DNA of 64,000 bases, taken from positions 149,569-213,568 of the forward strand of contig JAMZAV010000974.1 in the NCBI GenBank assembly GCA_024449915.1, written 5' to 3'. Made by a program: the position numbers and the translations under genes. A model generated the notes under the pieces. The model searched no databases. It saw only the letters and a program-made list of their open reading frames with translations, and was not told where the DNA came from. This document shows, in pieces, positions 12,937 through 25,839 of this stretch (positions are counted from its first letter, which is position 1; each line of letters starts with the position of its first letter). Source of the stretch: Sweltsa coloradensis (lineage: Eukaryota; Arthropoda; Insecta; Plecoptera; Chloroperlidae).

Positions 12937-15900
12937 TAACTAGGCTCAGGGCTCGGGACAAGAACACGGGTTCGGCTATCATCATCGACCGTGATGGTCG
13001 CCAGATCTATGACAGACATAACCCGTCATTGCCAGGCCTGAATCTGATTAGAATGCGGACCCAACTATATCGACCCTTCAGCTGCCATCTCTCGTAAGAT
13101 GTCAATGCAAATGAGCGAAATGAGTGCTTACTGATGAGCACGTCCCCTCTGATGTTGTGTAGCATGTACCGACCGAGCTACCGAGACGAGGCAATCAACA
13201 GATTACCAACGTAATCCACGTCTTGTAAACTACTACTGCGGTGCGGTACAGGCACGCCTAGAACGAGCTACCTTCTTGCAACAAGACATGGGTGGAATGT
13301 AATATGCGTACAAGAAGAATTTCATTACTATCTTGGCTGCATAATAATGTCGTTGGTGTGGTTGCGAAGTTTCTCGAGCAAAACTCCTCCACAAGAATAA
13401 CCAACCAGCCGTACGTGCGGTAACGATTTGAAAACATCCTACTGCGACGAACAAGAACGGTTGGACGAAAATCACGGACAAAATTTCGAGTTGGAGACGT
13501 TTAAACACGATCAGTAGTTGCCTGAGTGGGAGTCGGGGGCTTGTGAAAACACACTTTGGGCCGTTATTGGAGAAGGAAACTCAATCAATTGGTTTTCATT
13601 AGAGGGCGGAGGGATGAAAAACAGTTTCACTTGGCCCGACCGGCTGCACTCGCTGTAAAATCGGAGCGACGACGTCACGAAACGGAAGCCGAGACAGGGA
13701 TGCTGCATGTGCTCGGAATCGATGACCAAACAATAACGCATGGTTAATTGAATGGTCGGGGTCCGGTGATTTTCTCTACTACGTTATAAATAAAATAAGT
13801 ATACTGCCATATTATGAAACCTCCAATCATCTTTTGCAACAGGTTCACACTGAACATGACGACATGACGGAGAACGTTATCAAACTTGGCAATGGCCACG
13901 GCCTGCTTTCTGTCGCATTTTGTAATATGGGAATATTATTTGTGAACAAATTAGTGAATACAATAATTTATAAACCTTAAAATTGAAGATAAACTTTTAA
14001 AAATGGCAATGTTGAATTCTTTATAGAAGGCGCGATAAAAATGGCGATAAAGCGATAAAAATGGATAAAAAGCGCAGTTCCATCATTGTACGGTTCGCAT
14101 GCGTTATTAAGGTTGCGTTACCTATTATATTTGAATTTAGTTTGTCAGCAACACAACACATTTTTAAAGGATTATGATGACCGCGATGAGCTATAAACAC
14201 AATTTACTGCAGACTGTATAGAATAGATAGATAGGTTTTAGACAGATGTATATATGAAGATATAGAGTTTGTAGGAGGTTAACATATGGAATTGTAAGGA
14301 AGAGGTAGAATAGTAATGGGGAGCCCTACAGGAAGGTAGAAACAAAACATTTTATTTATATCGCATTGGGTGTTCCCTCAATTTTAACATTAGTATTAAA
14401 AGAGTAAAAAAAGAAAGCGAATAACATTAGGAACCACAGTTATAAAGTTTGGACTAACATTTTAACGCAGTGTGCTACATAAACATTTTGGCATCGCTAA
14501 TGGAAAGAATCTTAAAATGTGGTTGCATGGAATTCAACAGACCGCCGTATAGTTTACCAAATGTAAGTTTTATTTATGAAACATCGCAGCGATCTCGATG
14601 CAATGTGTGCCGAAACCTTTAAATCAACTTGATCACATTAATTTTACTTGAATTGCATGCATCTAAGACGAAAGTAATATGCAAAATTATTATATGAAAA
14701 AACGATGTCGGTGATTGAATTGAATTTTAGTCGATAGGAAAATTGATGAAAATCAAAAGGCAATATTGTAATTTTCCAATGAGAATTCCACCAAGCAGTG
14801 AGTTTAAAAAAACTTAACAACGCTTTCTCGAATGCAAATAGGTCACGCATTGCCACTCAACTCAAAGGCGTTGTCGTTAAGTCCCTAGAACGTACTTGTG
14901 GGAAACCTCTCTCAGTACGAACCACGTACAACAGCAATGTAGCCCTCATTATACTCCGTACTAGCTCACGTTATCAAAGATTCATGTCGACACGACGTCT
15001 GCTGCTATTGACGCTGTCGAGCTTCACAAGTGAAGAGGGTCTTTCACGTAGAGATTTGTCTTAACAAGGTTCAATACGGGGAGAAGAAAATAGCTCTTTC
15101 ACAGGGTAATCTTGAAAATGAGAAATAAAATGGTAATTCGTAAATGATACGTTCGCATAAATTTATTATACTTGCAACAGTGAACCAAGATCTTGAAAAT
15201 CGTATACAAGTTGGTATTGTAAGTAGAATGTGCATGTATCGGATGTTTCCCTCAAAAATGATAGTATTCAGTATTTTCACTTTACCTATAATAATCAAAA
15301 GATGCCGATCGAGGGACGTCGTCCTATTTATATCCAGAAAACAGTGAAATAACTGTTTGTAAGCAATTTCTTCCATGATTCATGAATGGAATCATTGTGC
15401 ATTGTGCATCATTGTGTAAACCATGTATGTGCTTCCGGGCCTCGAAGGATTTATATTTTAAAGACATGCACGAAAAAACTTAGTTTTCTACAGTTTTGTA
15501 GCTGCCCTAGTTGAGTAGTCTCGGTGTGACTCGACTCCAATATTCAGTGATCACAAGGCTGATATAATGAACGTAGACGCCATGGTAAGTACTATTAACA
15601 ATAGCATCGGTAAGATACCACGTAGGCCTGCTAGAACTTCACAAAAATAGCAACCTTGTAGGCCTACTAGATAGAACCGAATTCCCTACTACCTAATTTC
15701 TCATTGAAATAATCGAACAAAACCATTATATACTGGAAAGTAGAAACTAATTTCTGAATTTAAAAAAAAACTTCTAAAAACAAATAGCCATATAAATAAT
15801 TTCTCAATTAAAAAAGTATATTAGAGCCAAATAGGCCCAAGTGTAGAACCTAATACCTCAATTAAAAAGAAAAAAACGTATAACTTCATTTCTCAATTAA

Positions 15901-17704
15901 AAAAAAATATTAAAAGCAAATATTCTAGAACCTAGTTTCTCAATGAAAAAAATACACAAACCAAATGCCAAAACCCAAACCCAAATACTCAATGAAAAAA
16001 TATACATAAACCAAATACCCTATGACCTAATTTCCCAACGAAGAGGGTCGCTTTTCGTGACAGTGGGAATCTTCACGTGATTTGAGTGTATGATGTAGGA
16101 GTTAATAGATCTATTTTTAGTTAGTTGCGAGAAAGAAGACGTTTCCTTGGGAAGGCACGAGGCGATTCAAAACACGTGCAGTGCAGTGAAAAGAACTCAA
16201 ACAAAACTTTTGGCGAACAGCTGTTCGGGAATGGAAACTTACACGGACAATACATTATTCTTCGAGTTTTATTCCGGAGAAAAGAGGGCGATGATATTGA
16301 GCAAACGTTTTAAACATTCTGAATTCATGCTGGTCGCAAGAAATTCTGCCAGAATGAATTTAAACGCTCCTCCAAATTTAAATTGAAAAACTGTTTTTCT
16401 CTTCATGCTGCCACTCAACCGGAATTTTTCAAACGCAATTAGTCAAATCATTAAAGCTCCATCCAGATTCGGAGAGCCGACTTGTCTTAGAAAGGAAATA
16501 AAAATACGAGTTGACTTAGCTCATCTCTAACTTGTGCACAGTAAAATGGAAGATAAAAAATTGATTGTTGGTTATAGTGAATTTGCATTAAATAATTAAA
16601 TTTAGTTGTATTTCGTGTATTTTGCGTATTTCAGTAGCTGGAACTTGATTGATTTTGACATATTCTATTAAATTAAATGGCAATAACAATGTCATAAAAT
16701 TGATAAACGATTTAGTTAGCTTAAATGCCAGTGATTACTAAGGGCGAATTAGGCTATGCCTAGCGGTAAGTGGCAATATGATGACGGTATACAACCTGAA
16801 TTCCGAAAATGTATCGTCCAGCTTCTTTCTAGTTATTACAAAGCAATTTACTTCGGTGGTCGATGAAAATCACTACACGCTGTTTCCGTCGACAAGTGTG
16901 CATGCATTGTATCCAATATCTGGTAAATATCCAGCGTTTATTTGTGTATATTAGTTTATTTTCCCGAGTCTCGAAGCTATAAATTCAACGAAAATAGCTT
17001 GTGGACTCTCATCTGAATAGCGGTGTTATAACACATTGTACAACAACCATCTGTTTTCGTTCTAGAGTTTCACATTGTCGAGAACATAACTCGTAGAGTA
17101 CAGGTAGATCATTGTTGCAATGAAGGTCAGTAGACGGTGCCCCGCAGATGCAGGCTCGCTAACGTATTCCAAAGTAGCGATTCCTTACGAACAATAAAGC
17201 ACGGCGTGTTATCATTGGCACGAGCTCTCAAACGTGCGGGAACCGGGAGACGTGCAAGCCAAAGTGCCAACCATCTCATTTATAGGTCAAATGTTTAAAC
17301 GAGAAAGATATATTATCACAGTCGATTTGCTTCCTTCCTATATCTCCACTAAGCATGCAACCTCGCACGAAGAGCAAAGAACGAGGGGTGGATAAGTTGC
17401 AGTATACGAATACGATTAGAAGCATTTGAATGGGATTCGATCAAATTGAAAGAGAACCGAGAAAGGCGCCATGAATTCAGGAATTGTGTGCGGAAGGCCG
17501 TGGGTTCGATACTCATTTTAATCATTATGACCATTAAGAAGATGTGTTAGGGTATTTTAGAATAACCATTAGTCGATCCTTTAACACAATTCGAATTCCA
17601 AAACCACATGTTAAACCAGATTTTATCTTAAAATATAAACGTCTTAGTCTATCAAAGATATGTGACAATGTTTGCCATATAGTACCAACTGCATGAACTT
17701 GAAC

Positions 17705-17865
17705 GATGTGTCGTTAATTTTTCGATTTGGTTGGTCGGGAAACACTCCCGTAGGTGTAATTGTTATTATTTACTACAATTCAGAAATTACAAAAGTCCGC
17801 CCCAACCGGGAATCGAACCACGGATCTTCCGCATTCCAGACAGGCGTCTTAACCACTAGAAAGTT
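17705..17865 (-). mobile_element. tRNA-derived SINE-like element with ACTCCCG body
   Basis: On the minus strand the head contains CTAGTGGTTAAGACGCC (A box) and GTGGTTCGATTCCCGG (B box). The body then runs through GGGCGGACTTTTGTAATTTC to ACGGGAGTGTTTCCC and GACCAACCAAATC. The body motif is found again at 59770-59850 without a head, showing a repeat family. Likely polymerase III-transcribed in origin. Confidence 0.6.
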
Positions 17866-18750
17866 TAAGAAGGGCAAGGAAGGGTTTCCGTAATTATATA
17901 TTTCCTCTGTATCGGAGTCAACAACTTCCAGTACCCACGTGCAACCGTATAAATAAGAAATTAGGAGCATTCGGAAATACTGAAGGGATACACGGCAAAC
18001 CCAGAAGTTGATCACGTCCAAGCAAGTCGTGTATAATACACATTTAATTTAATTTGTAATCGTTGTGAATATGTTTCGAAATAAAGTATTGAAGAGGCGA
18101 TGCAACGAATAATATTCACAAGACCGACGTCGTGAGCACAGCTCGCATCGCTCGAGTCACGTGTCGCCAGCCAGCCAATAAGCCTCTTTACAACGCACGC
18201 CGCTGTAGCACGTGGCAAAAGTAATACCACGATCGAACTTAGTAAAACTTGTGATTGTATGTTACGGTATTTTGCGGTCAAGTTCGTTACGTGTTCACAA
18301 TACATAAGATATTCTCAGTTATAAGTTTATTGTGATGTGTTTATTAACAAGTTTATAACTGAAGTTAGAAAATAGAATTATGTTTGTAACTTTTAAATCG
18401 AAATGGTTTACTAAACTTTATTTTATTGGGATGTACTGTAGTTAACTGTAGATATATGAATTCAAGAATTTGGCATCGAGTTATAATATGACGTTTCGTA
18501 GAGGCCTAACGTCATTGCATTCGTGTGAATACTTTCACCACAAACTAGTACATAAACCCGCCAACAGGTATCGTTGAGTAAAGTGCGACGATCTCCATGC
18601 AGTCTACCGTCAAATCATCCAAGTGATGCGACGTTGTACTACCACGACCACAAGCGGTTAGACCTCTACCCAACGTAATTGGTTTGCGTTGTCTGTTGTA
18701 TGAAGGGGTGTGGGTGGATGGGGATGTCATGTTCTGATTGGGTAACGAAC

Positions 18751-18862
18751 CTGAGCACTTGAGACCCTGGTGCGTGATGCCGTGCAGCATGGAGCCACAG
18801 TGGTCGCAGAAAGTAGGCGTAAGGTAAGAGAATACCTCGAACTTGTGCATCGCCACCTCCGC
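18751..18862 (-). CDS. PKC alternative exon 4B: divergent first half of C1B
   Basis: This 112-nt exon has exactly the length and phases (0 in, 1 out) of exon 4A, 2.1 kb downstream of it in the gene. Its acceptor is TTTTATCTGCACCAACAG and its donor is G|GTTCGT, weaker than that of 4A. The product starts [20 protein letters not shown] and ends [10 protein letters not shown]. All four zinc ligands (H1, C14, C17, C31) and P11, G23 and Q27 are kept, so it should fold as a C1 half. It shares 19 of 37 residues with 4A. Position 22 is His instead of Tyr or Trp, position 20 is Met and position 4 is Glu. The end ...GLKCS resembles what I recall of insect PKC53E. Intact splice sites and conserved ligands argue against a decayed duplicate. 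Confidence 0.9.
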
Positions 18863-21004
18863 CTGTTGGTGCAGATAAAACACGACACACACACACACAA
18901 TGATTATACACTGATCATGTGCAGGCACGCTTAGCGGGTCACGAGTGCGTCGAACATCGCACTTGCAGATACCTCAAGTCAAGAACATACATCGGCAATG
19001 CATCCGAAAACACCACTCTAATGTGCAAAATGTACAACACTTATTACGGAGTCACACGTTATTGCTGAGGAAGAAAAAGTAATGCATCAGGGGTTTGTTT
19101 TGGGACCTTTTATGTTTTCCACTCGACATAAAATCAAATTCGAAGAGTCGTTGAGTGAGTGAAGGAACGTCGACAACTGAAGATAATTTTACTAAACGTA
19201 TAGAACGTTCGGGAAATCGGGAGATCATCTTTTGCATATTGCATGATTTTCTTATATCTGACGTATACAAAATCAGTTGCGAGTCAAAATTATGTCGAGT
19301 TATGGAAAAAGTTCCCAACGAGATCATTGTGCTTCTTCACGTTATGTGAAATATGAAAAAAAAAATATAATTATTGTACTTCAAGTCATCGAGCGACATC
19401 ATCAATCGTATGTTACGTCCGCGAAGAGAGGGTACGTTGTGTTTAGCCAAATTCAAATCCAACCGTTGATTTAACTTCCTGCGTTAAACATCAGCCAAAC
19501 GTAATGGGAAACTATCGCATCGCCATAAAACATTGTCTATACAAACTTCACTGCTCCAAGTGTGAAAAGTGAGAAGTACAAACACGGTAATTATACAAGT
19601 GCATTAAATAGTTTCATCGCGGTACTTGCAAAGCTAATACGATGAGACCACGTTCGGATGAACACCATTCTCGCAGCGACATTTAATTGAGGTGATTTGA
19701 AGAGGCATTGCTCAGATTGCATTGCAACGAACCGAAGTGACCGTAAAACCAGCTAGTGTGCACACGTATTAACCCCGTTTGGATGTAGCATCACGTCTGT
19801 TTGCATACCGATAATTGCATTAAGATAGATTTTGTTAAGCACTATATAATTAAGTATCGAGCATACGTGTGCAAACGCAATAGAGCGATAACGAGGTTCT
19901 AAGAGTCGTAAAGCTCTCCTTCTATTTCACGTTTAATACCTTTAGGAACACCATTCCAGCTAAAATAGTAAATGTTGTTTATTTTGTTTTTGTTAGCTGT
20001 TTTCTTGACGCAACTAACGTACGCTGCTTAGTAAAAAGGATCGGCAGGTTGAGTAACAGGCAGCTGTGGTCGTTTAGACTTAAGGTGGGATTTTGATATG
20101 TCAGACGCAAAGCCTGGGCACGTTATGGATGTCATAAACCCACTAGGTGCAATTCGTCTCTAGGTATCACCACCCACAACCAGCATACAAATAACCTCGC
20201 CACTGACAATGTCTTATATAAATTATGATTCGTCGTGGCAGGGAGTTACCGTGCGCGCTGGTGGTGTCGGCTAGTATAGGGCGGCTAGTCTAGTTCTGAG
20301 ACCTAGGTTGGGCGGGTTTTTGAGTTTTTCAAGACGCGAGACGTGATCAACATACCTGGCGAAGATGCGCCACGAACACGCTGGGAAATAATAATTCAAC
20401 CCCTCCCCACCCCCCGGCGAACGTCAGAATAGAAAAATTTCTTTGAGAGGTGATCTAATGTGAAGAACGTGATCTCGTTGGCTAGCGGTGGAAAGAGTTT
20501 GCAGTATTGGGACGAGGAAAAAAGGAAAACTAATATGAAACCCGAAGATGATAAGGAAATGCGTGAATCGTCAGCCTTGCCTCGATTATCTTAAACAAGA
20601 TTGATCTACACTGATTTCGTTTTCTCGGTATAACTTAGGTAGCCTAAGTATATAAAACGAACTGGTGAACGGACGGATATAGGTGGAAAGTAGAACTAAA
20701 TTGGGATTCTTTGTCAAAAATTTAAAATTGTATGCTGTGTTCAGACTTGAAGAAGAACGCCATTATTTGCATGGTGTTTGCGAAGTAATGCTATGGGCAA
20801 AACCAATCGTTATTTGAGGTGGATGAATGCGATCTTCGACGCACTTTTCGACCAAGGGGGTTGATGCATTTCCGGTCGAACTCTCTTCTCTGGGTGTTAC
20901 AAACAGGCAGAGCTCCAACTAGCAAGCAGAGGTGTTAGACAGAGAGAAAGATAGAAAGAAGACACACAAGCAAGCGACGGCATGCCGATACCACGGGGAC
21001 CCAC
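18863..21004 (-). other. Intron between alternative exons 4A and 4B
   Basis: This stretch of about 2.14 kb has no coding sequence I can recognise. It contains a short C-rich tract near 20402-20417 and, just upstream of the 4B acceptor, a (TG)n tract (minus strand, plus positions about 18884-18900). It is far shorter than the flanking introns, which exceed 18 kb. I see no obvious transposon in it. Cross-pairing sequences that might enforce exclusive splicing could not be assessed by eye. Confidence 0.6.
18884..18900 (-). promoter_or_regulatory. UG-repeat upstream of exon 4B acceptor
   Basis: On the transcribed strand a run of about eight TG dinucleotides lies roughly 20-40 nt before the 4B exon, overlapping the expected branch-point and polypyrimidine zone. 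Exon 4A also has a short TGTGTGTATTGTG stretch right at its acceptor. UG repeats near 3' splice sites are known binding sites for CELF-type and TDP-43-type splicing regulators. A role here is inference. Confidence 0.4.
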
Positions 21005-21116
21005 CTTCGCACTGCATACCCTGATGCAACACCCCGTACAGTAGAGATCCGCAGTGATCGCAGAAGGTCGGACTGCTGTAGGTGCGCACCTTGAATCGAT
21101 GAGTAGTCCGGGAGTC
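21005..21116 (-). CDS. PKC alternative exon 4A: first half of C1B (vertebrate-like form)
   Basis: This 112-nt exon has phase 0 in and phase 1 out. Its acceptor is TGTGTGTATTGTGCAG and its donor is G|GTGGGT. It encodes 37 residues: a DSRTT linker, then [17 protein letters not shown] and a second block ending GMQCE. Counted from the first zinc-binding His as residue 1, the ligands are H1, C14, C17 and C31 with canonical H-x12-C-x2-C-x13-C spacing. The lipid-binding residues P11, G23 and Q27 are present, and position 22 is Tyr as in typical conventional PKC C1B domains. It is close to the C1B of vertebrate PKC-alpha/beta. The remaining ligands (C34, H39, C42, C50) must come from the next exon, outside the window. 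No stop or frame damage is seen. Confidence 0.93.
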
Positions 21117-21260
21117 CTGCACAATACACACATCGAACCGTGCATCCCCATTGCTTTAGCCCTCGTCCTTACAGTTATTGCTATAGGCCAGATCAGGCAC
21201 AATTCCTTACATCTACCGTCTGTACTTGGAAATTTCTTATCTCACAACTTCAGATCATAT

Positions 21261-21493
21261 TGCTTGCATTCTTACTCCTGACACATACTTCACAGTTGTA
21301 AGCCAAGAATACTAATCCTATTACAGTGGACTCACAGGGATACCATCTAAACTTGGGACTTGGTGAATAAATTTTTATGTCACTACTTTCTAACGGCATT
21401 GAATCCTTACTCATGACACATACTACACAGTTGAAAGCCATATGCTCCTATCACAGTAGACCCACAGCGCTACCATCTACACTGTTGGAAAAG
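21261..21493 (+). repeat. 135-bp repeat, two copies (left block)
   Basis: Two units share TGACACATACT.CACAGTTG, AAGCCA, a CCTAT.ACAGT block and CACAG.G.TACCATCTA. TGACACAT starts at 21279 and 21414. The block lies about 150 bp upstream of exon 4A in the transcription sense. The same unit occurs at about 32 kb. Confidence 0.8.
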
Positions 21494-22329
21494 ACCTTAT
21501 TTTTAATGTGCGGTCAGGCGCGTGTAGCGCGTGGTTATTCAAGTACTGGTGCTTTCTCGATGTGTTTTCAGTCACATTAGCTTGAGAGTTCGGGATAGCC
21601 AATCAAACGCGAGAGAATCAATGCACCGTGCGTGAAACGGCGCTCGGAATTACTCGGGTGTCTCCCGGAACGGCCCGAGTTGTCATTGTGCTTGAAAAGT
21701 AATTCACTAGTGCTTTATTTTACTTTCGGAAACGTTCGTTGATCTCCGGGAGTCGTAGTTCGTCATACTACACTAGCGTTCCTAGCTGCACATGTCAAAA
21801 CTCGCAGCTACAGAACAGTGTGTGGAATCTGTGGTAGATGGAGCTCTTCTGATTGACAACAAATCCGACAAATAAATTGAATATCATATTGGCGCCAAAG
21901 AATAAACAATTTGAACAAAACTTAAAGTGGGATTTTCAAACGTTATCAAGATATTCTGGTCACTTAGATCTTTCTCAATTATTATTTTTTATCGAGATCA
22001 TTTATTCACAGGCTACAATTATTAATAATCTCACATTATTTTCGGCAATGTTTAAACAAAAACTTCTTCGTACAGTGGAGGCAACGATTATTCTGAAGGT
22101 TGTCACATTTGAAGCATTCGGGAACGGATTTTTAAGATGGTTATTTTATACAAAAGTATTAATTTATTAGATGGCTTTTACGTAAGAAGATTAGCTTAAA
22201 ATATAAAAAGACTATTAGATATTATACAATCTTTTTTATTCCGAACAGTGATTGATTGATTGGTTATTGCTTAACGTCTTATATTTATGCAACTTGGCTA
22301 ATCGAGACGAAGGGAGGGTCGTAAGGGAT

Positions 22330-22530
22330 GACGCGGGGGAACAAGGGGTGGACAGGCCTGTGCTGGTCAGAACCAGCCACAAGCGTATGGGGCGGGCAGG
22401 GGTTCCCCCACGTCGTGGTCGTCTCCGTCTGTGTCATCATCCGTCCGTGTTGTCATTGTCGTCGCCTTCGGGGAGGTAGTCAAAGGGAAGGGAGTTCCCC
22501 GACGACCACCCAGAGCTCGCCATTAGTTTT
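22330..22530 (+). repeat. GC-rich repeat copy shared with 25.8 kb
   Basis: GGGGTTCCC, a TGTTGTCA.TGT.GTCGCC core, GGGG...GTCA, AAGG and CCAGAGCTCGCC occur in the same order at 25840-26010. The element type is unknown. Confidence 0.5.
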
Positions 22531-25500
22531 AGGGAGAAAAACTCCCCAAAATACCCAACCCCCGAAATATTTGGAATTTTAAAAAAAGTAAGAAATGTAA
22601 ATAAAAAAATTTTGAATCAAACCGGCCCCCCCTGCGAACGGGGAAACGCTGAAACCAAAAGTGAAGAAACGGAACCTTTTTGATCCCTAATGAACAAAAA
22701 ATTTTTTGCAAAAATGGATTTTTAATGTTGAAATTTTTTTTGGGGGGAAAACCCTCCCGGGGGAAAAAAACTTAAAAAATTTTAAAAAAAGGTGAATTAA
22801 AAAAAAATAAATTTTGAATACTCTATTTGGGGGTAAAAACCCCAGGCAAGATGAATGAGCATAGCCGGGGGACATGGTTTTAAAATTTAAAGTTTGAAGG
22901 GACTAATTTTTGAAACCCTTCGAATCTTCTTAAATGCGTTTTTTTTAAAAAATTGGTTTATAAAAAACTTTTAATTTATCGCAGGGGGTAAAAAAATGAA
23001 AGGATGGATTTTGCTATTTAAATTTTAAAAATTTTTTGTTTTAAAAAAAAAATTTATGATAAAGTGGCCTTTTGAATTTGCCTGAAATCTTTTAATTCCC
23101 CGGCCTTTTGAATAAAAAACCGGGGCCAAAAATACCCTTGTAAAAAGGGGGAAAAACCCTAAAATTATAATAAAGGTGTTTTTTTTACTTATGTTGGGGA
23201 AAGGGGGGAAAAAAAATTTTCCCCTGGAAAAAAAGCTGGGGTTTGGGGGCCTTTTTAAAAAGATCCCAAAAGGTTCCCCAAATTTTTGGGTTTTTGGGGG
23301 GGGGGGGGGAAAGGGTCTTTTGATTTCTACAGTGTTTAACCGTAAATCATTAAAAAATGATTTTAATTACCTCATTGATTGACCAAATTCAGGGTTCGAA
23401 TCCCTCGAGATGTCAATCCTGACTGAATTTTTTTCCTCAGACATCCCAAACCAATCTTATTTAAAAAAGGGCCCACATGGTACTAGTAGGCCCCCAGTAC
23501 AATTTTCCCCGAAAAATAAAATTTATTTTCACCCTTAAAATAAAAGGAAAAAAATCAAACATTCGTTATCAGACAATACTAAAAATGAACCCCACAAATT
23601 TAAAGTGATTTGAGACGCAATTTTTTAACCACAAAATTTACCATCCCATGTAAATTTAATTTAAAAAGGAATTTAAATTCGGTTTAAACTTTGGTTTAAA
23701 ATTTGGCACGTAAAAATTTGGGTTTTTAAAAACTTTACACAAAAAAATTTGTTATTTTTCTTTATTGTTGTTATTATGTATTTCTTTTTTAATGTTTTAA
23801 GTTTATTGTTTTGTACCTCATTGCAATTTCTTTGTAAAAACACACCCCACACACATTGTCTTTTGACTCCGCTCCAAATGTGTAAAGTAAATTGTTTTTT
23901 TGATCGACTTTCACTATTTTTGGGTGTGCCCTGAGAGCAAAGGTAAAAATCTTCCCCATGGATTTTTAAAACTCGATCAAGGGAAAATAAGGCAATCAAA
24001 ACGCAAAACAGCGATGCAATTATTTGAGAGCAATTTTATATTTGCCCGCACCACCCAAATCTAATCCATAAAAGTCAACACATTTTATTCCTTTGGAATT
24101 CGGCTTTTGAAAGATTAGCGATTCTTGGAAGATGTACAAGAAACGCAAAAATCTTAGGCAAAATATTTTTTATTTTCATCATCTTTTAAAATTACATAGA
24201 AAAATTTACGAGTCGATTCTTGTCTTTTAAGCAAGATCCCCCGAGTGTTTTTTAAATTGTATTCATAATAAAAAAATAGAAAAAATGCCTAAAAAATAAG
24301 TGTTTAGAAAGTTTATGCGTGACAGCTAAAATTTTCACCCCCGTATCCGACCCCGGGGCAAAGGTCTTTTTAAAGGGGCAAAAATTCGTCCTGTTAAAAT
24401 TTTAAAAAGTAATTTTAATTGAGGTTAATATTTCATGCACATACTGAGGACTCAGAGCGGGTCTTTCCATCTAAAAAAAAATATCGAAATTTAAATAATT
24501 ATTTCTAAGTTGTAAATTTACCACAGAAATAAATAGTAAAAAAAAGCTGGGATGTGTGGTTTATGCTCTTTTGACTGTCCCAGAAAAAAATCGCCCAAAG
24601 TTACAGAAAACCTTTTGTGTTTGTATTTGAATTATTTACTTCCGTTAAAGGGTACAATTTAAAAAATAAAATGAATAAAAAAAGTTAAAATTTTCGTATT
24701 TAAAATGCCTCTTTATGTGAGTGTCGGGGTCTTTTGTAGGGAAGGTTAACAAAAATCTTTTGTATCCCCGATTCAAAGGGGAGATTTTTTTTTAGAACGC
24801 CCAATAAAAAGAAACTCTTGGAAGGAAAAATATTGTTTTTTTTCTAAACTAGTAATTGGGAAAATAGATTAAAAAATATGTATGTATGATTTAATAAAAA
24901 CCCAAAACCACCCCTTTAAAGGGGGGTTCATTACCAAGCACTCCCTTGATAGATTAGAACTTTTAAAATTTAGCGGAAAAAGCTTGAGGACGCTGTGGAT
25001 GAAAAAAGCGGGTGCTGGGAATTCCGGGAAAAACCCTTAAATTACCTGGGGCACATGCCGTTGACCGGCCCAACTGTCATGTCGGGCTGCATTGTGCGTT
25101 TGAATTTGTACAAAGGGGTTGGAGGGAGGGGGGGGGGGGGCAGTGGATTTTAAGAACTTGTAAACGGAAGCTGCGAAGGTGTAGTGTGTTCAAGGCAATT
25201 TGTACAGAAAGAAGCAAGGTCCGCATCTACTCCTCACAGTACCAGGTTAGTATATGTTTTTATTTGTCACACTAAGTTTTTTTTTGCACGCCGTGCTGTA
25301 TTATATCTGTTTTTTTGGAAAACCAATCAATTTTGTACCAACCAAGCCTTTTTTTCCCGTGCCCAAAAGCAACGCGCTAGTGCGTGGCGATACCACCACA
25401 GGCATACCATATCCCTCCCCTTCCCACACACGGTCCCCTTAATAGAATTTACCGTTTCAGCAAATTAAAAAAACAAATTTAAAGGGAAAAAAATTTTTAT

Positions 25501-25839
25501 TTGATTTAGAAATTGAACGCTTGTATATTGTAAAACAACTTGTTATCTCTTTGCCTCTTTTCTGAGGTTCTTTCCGCTGACCAGAGGGGGTGGCAAACTG
25601 GCAGAGAGGATATAAAAAAGGGTGTAGTCCTGATTCGATTTATCTTCCCCTCCTCAATCATATACCTGTTAATAACTACCTATTTTGGCCCCTAAATACC
25701 CCTCAGAATCATAGGGTGCTGTGCATGCATGTTTTGCGTATGATGCCGTATGATCCCCAAGGGCGGGGGTTCTATGCTCGCATAAGTTTGGTTTTTTGGA
25801 TTAGGGGCGCGAAACCGTTAGATCCTCATAAAGCCACTC

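Larger units (their letters stand above)
1..18750 (-). other. Intron downstream of exon 4B, incomplete
   Basis: A search on the minus strand for the C1B second half (the CDMNVH type motif, then CGxDHTE) and for C2-domain motifs found nothing here, so this whole stretch appears to be part of one intron. It is AT-rich and holds SINE-like pieces, a MITE, several minisatellites, a (TTA)n tract and hairpins listed separately. Open frames of 60-100 codons occur on both strands but none shows a recognisable domain. The stretches 200-1850, 2200-3270, 3440-6420, 8900-10600 and 13200-17700 show nothing else I can name. Confidence 0.6.

Noticed and set aside
14975..14990. TTCATGTCGAC as a possible reverse match to the C1B second-half motif (CDMN)
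   Set aside because: The codon needed for Cys reads Val and a stop follows within three codons, so it is not the missing exon.
15541..15592. Possible plus-strand start exon ending at CCATG|GTAAGT
   Set aside because: Only six codons and no partner exon; a chance donor match.
17797..17862. Functional tRNA gene on the minus strand
   Set aside because: A and B boxes are present but the acceptor stem does not pair and the sequence continues into a repeated SINE body.
18545..18928. Reading the whole 127-codon frame around exon 4B as one protein
   Set aside because: Only 18862..18751 matches a C1 domain; before and after it are consensus splice sites and non-domain sequence, so the frame is an exon with intron read-through.
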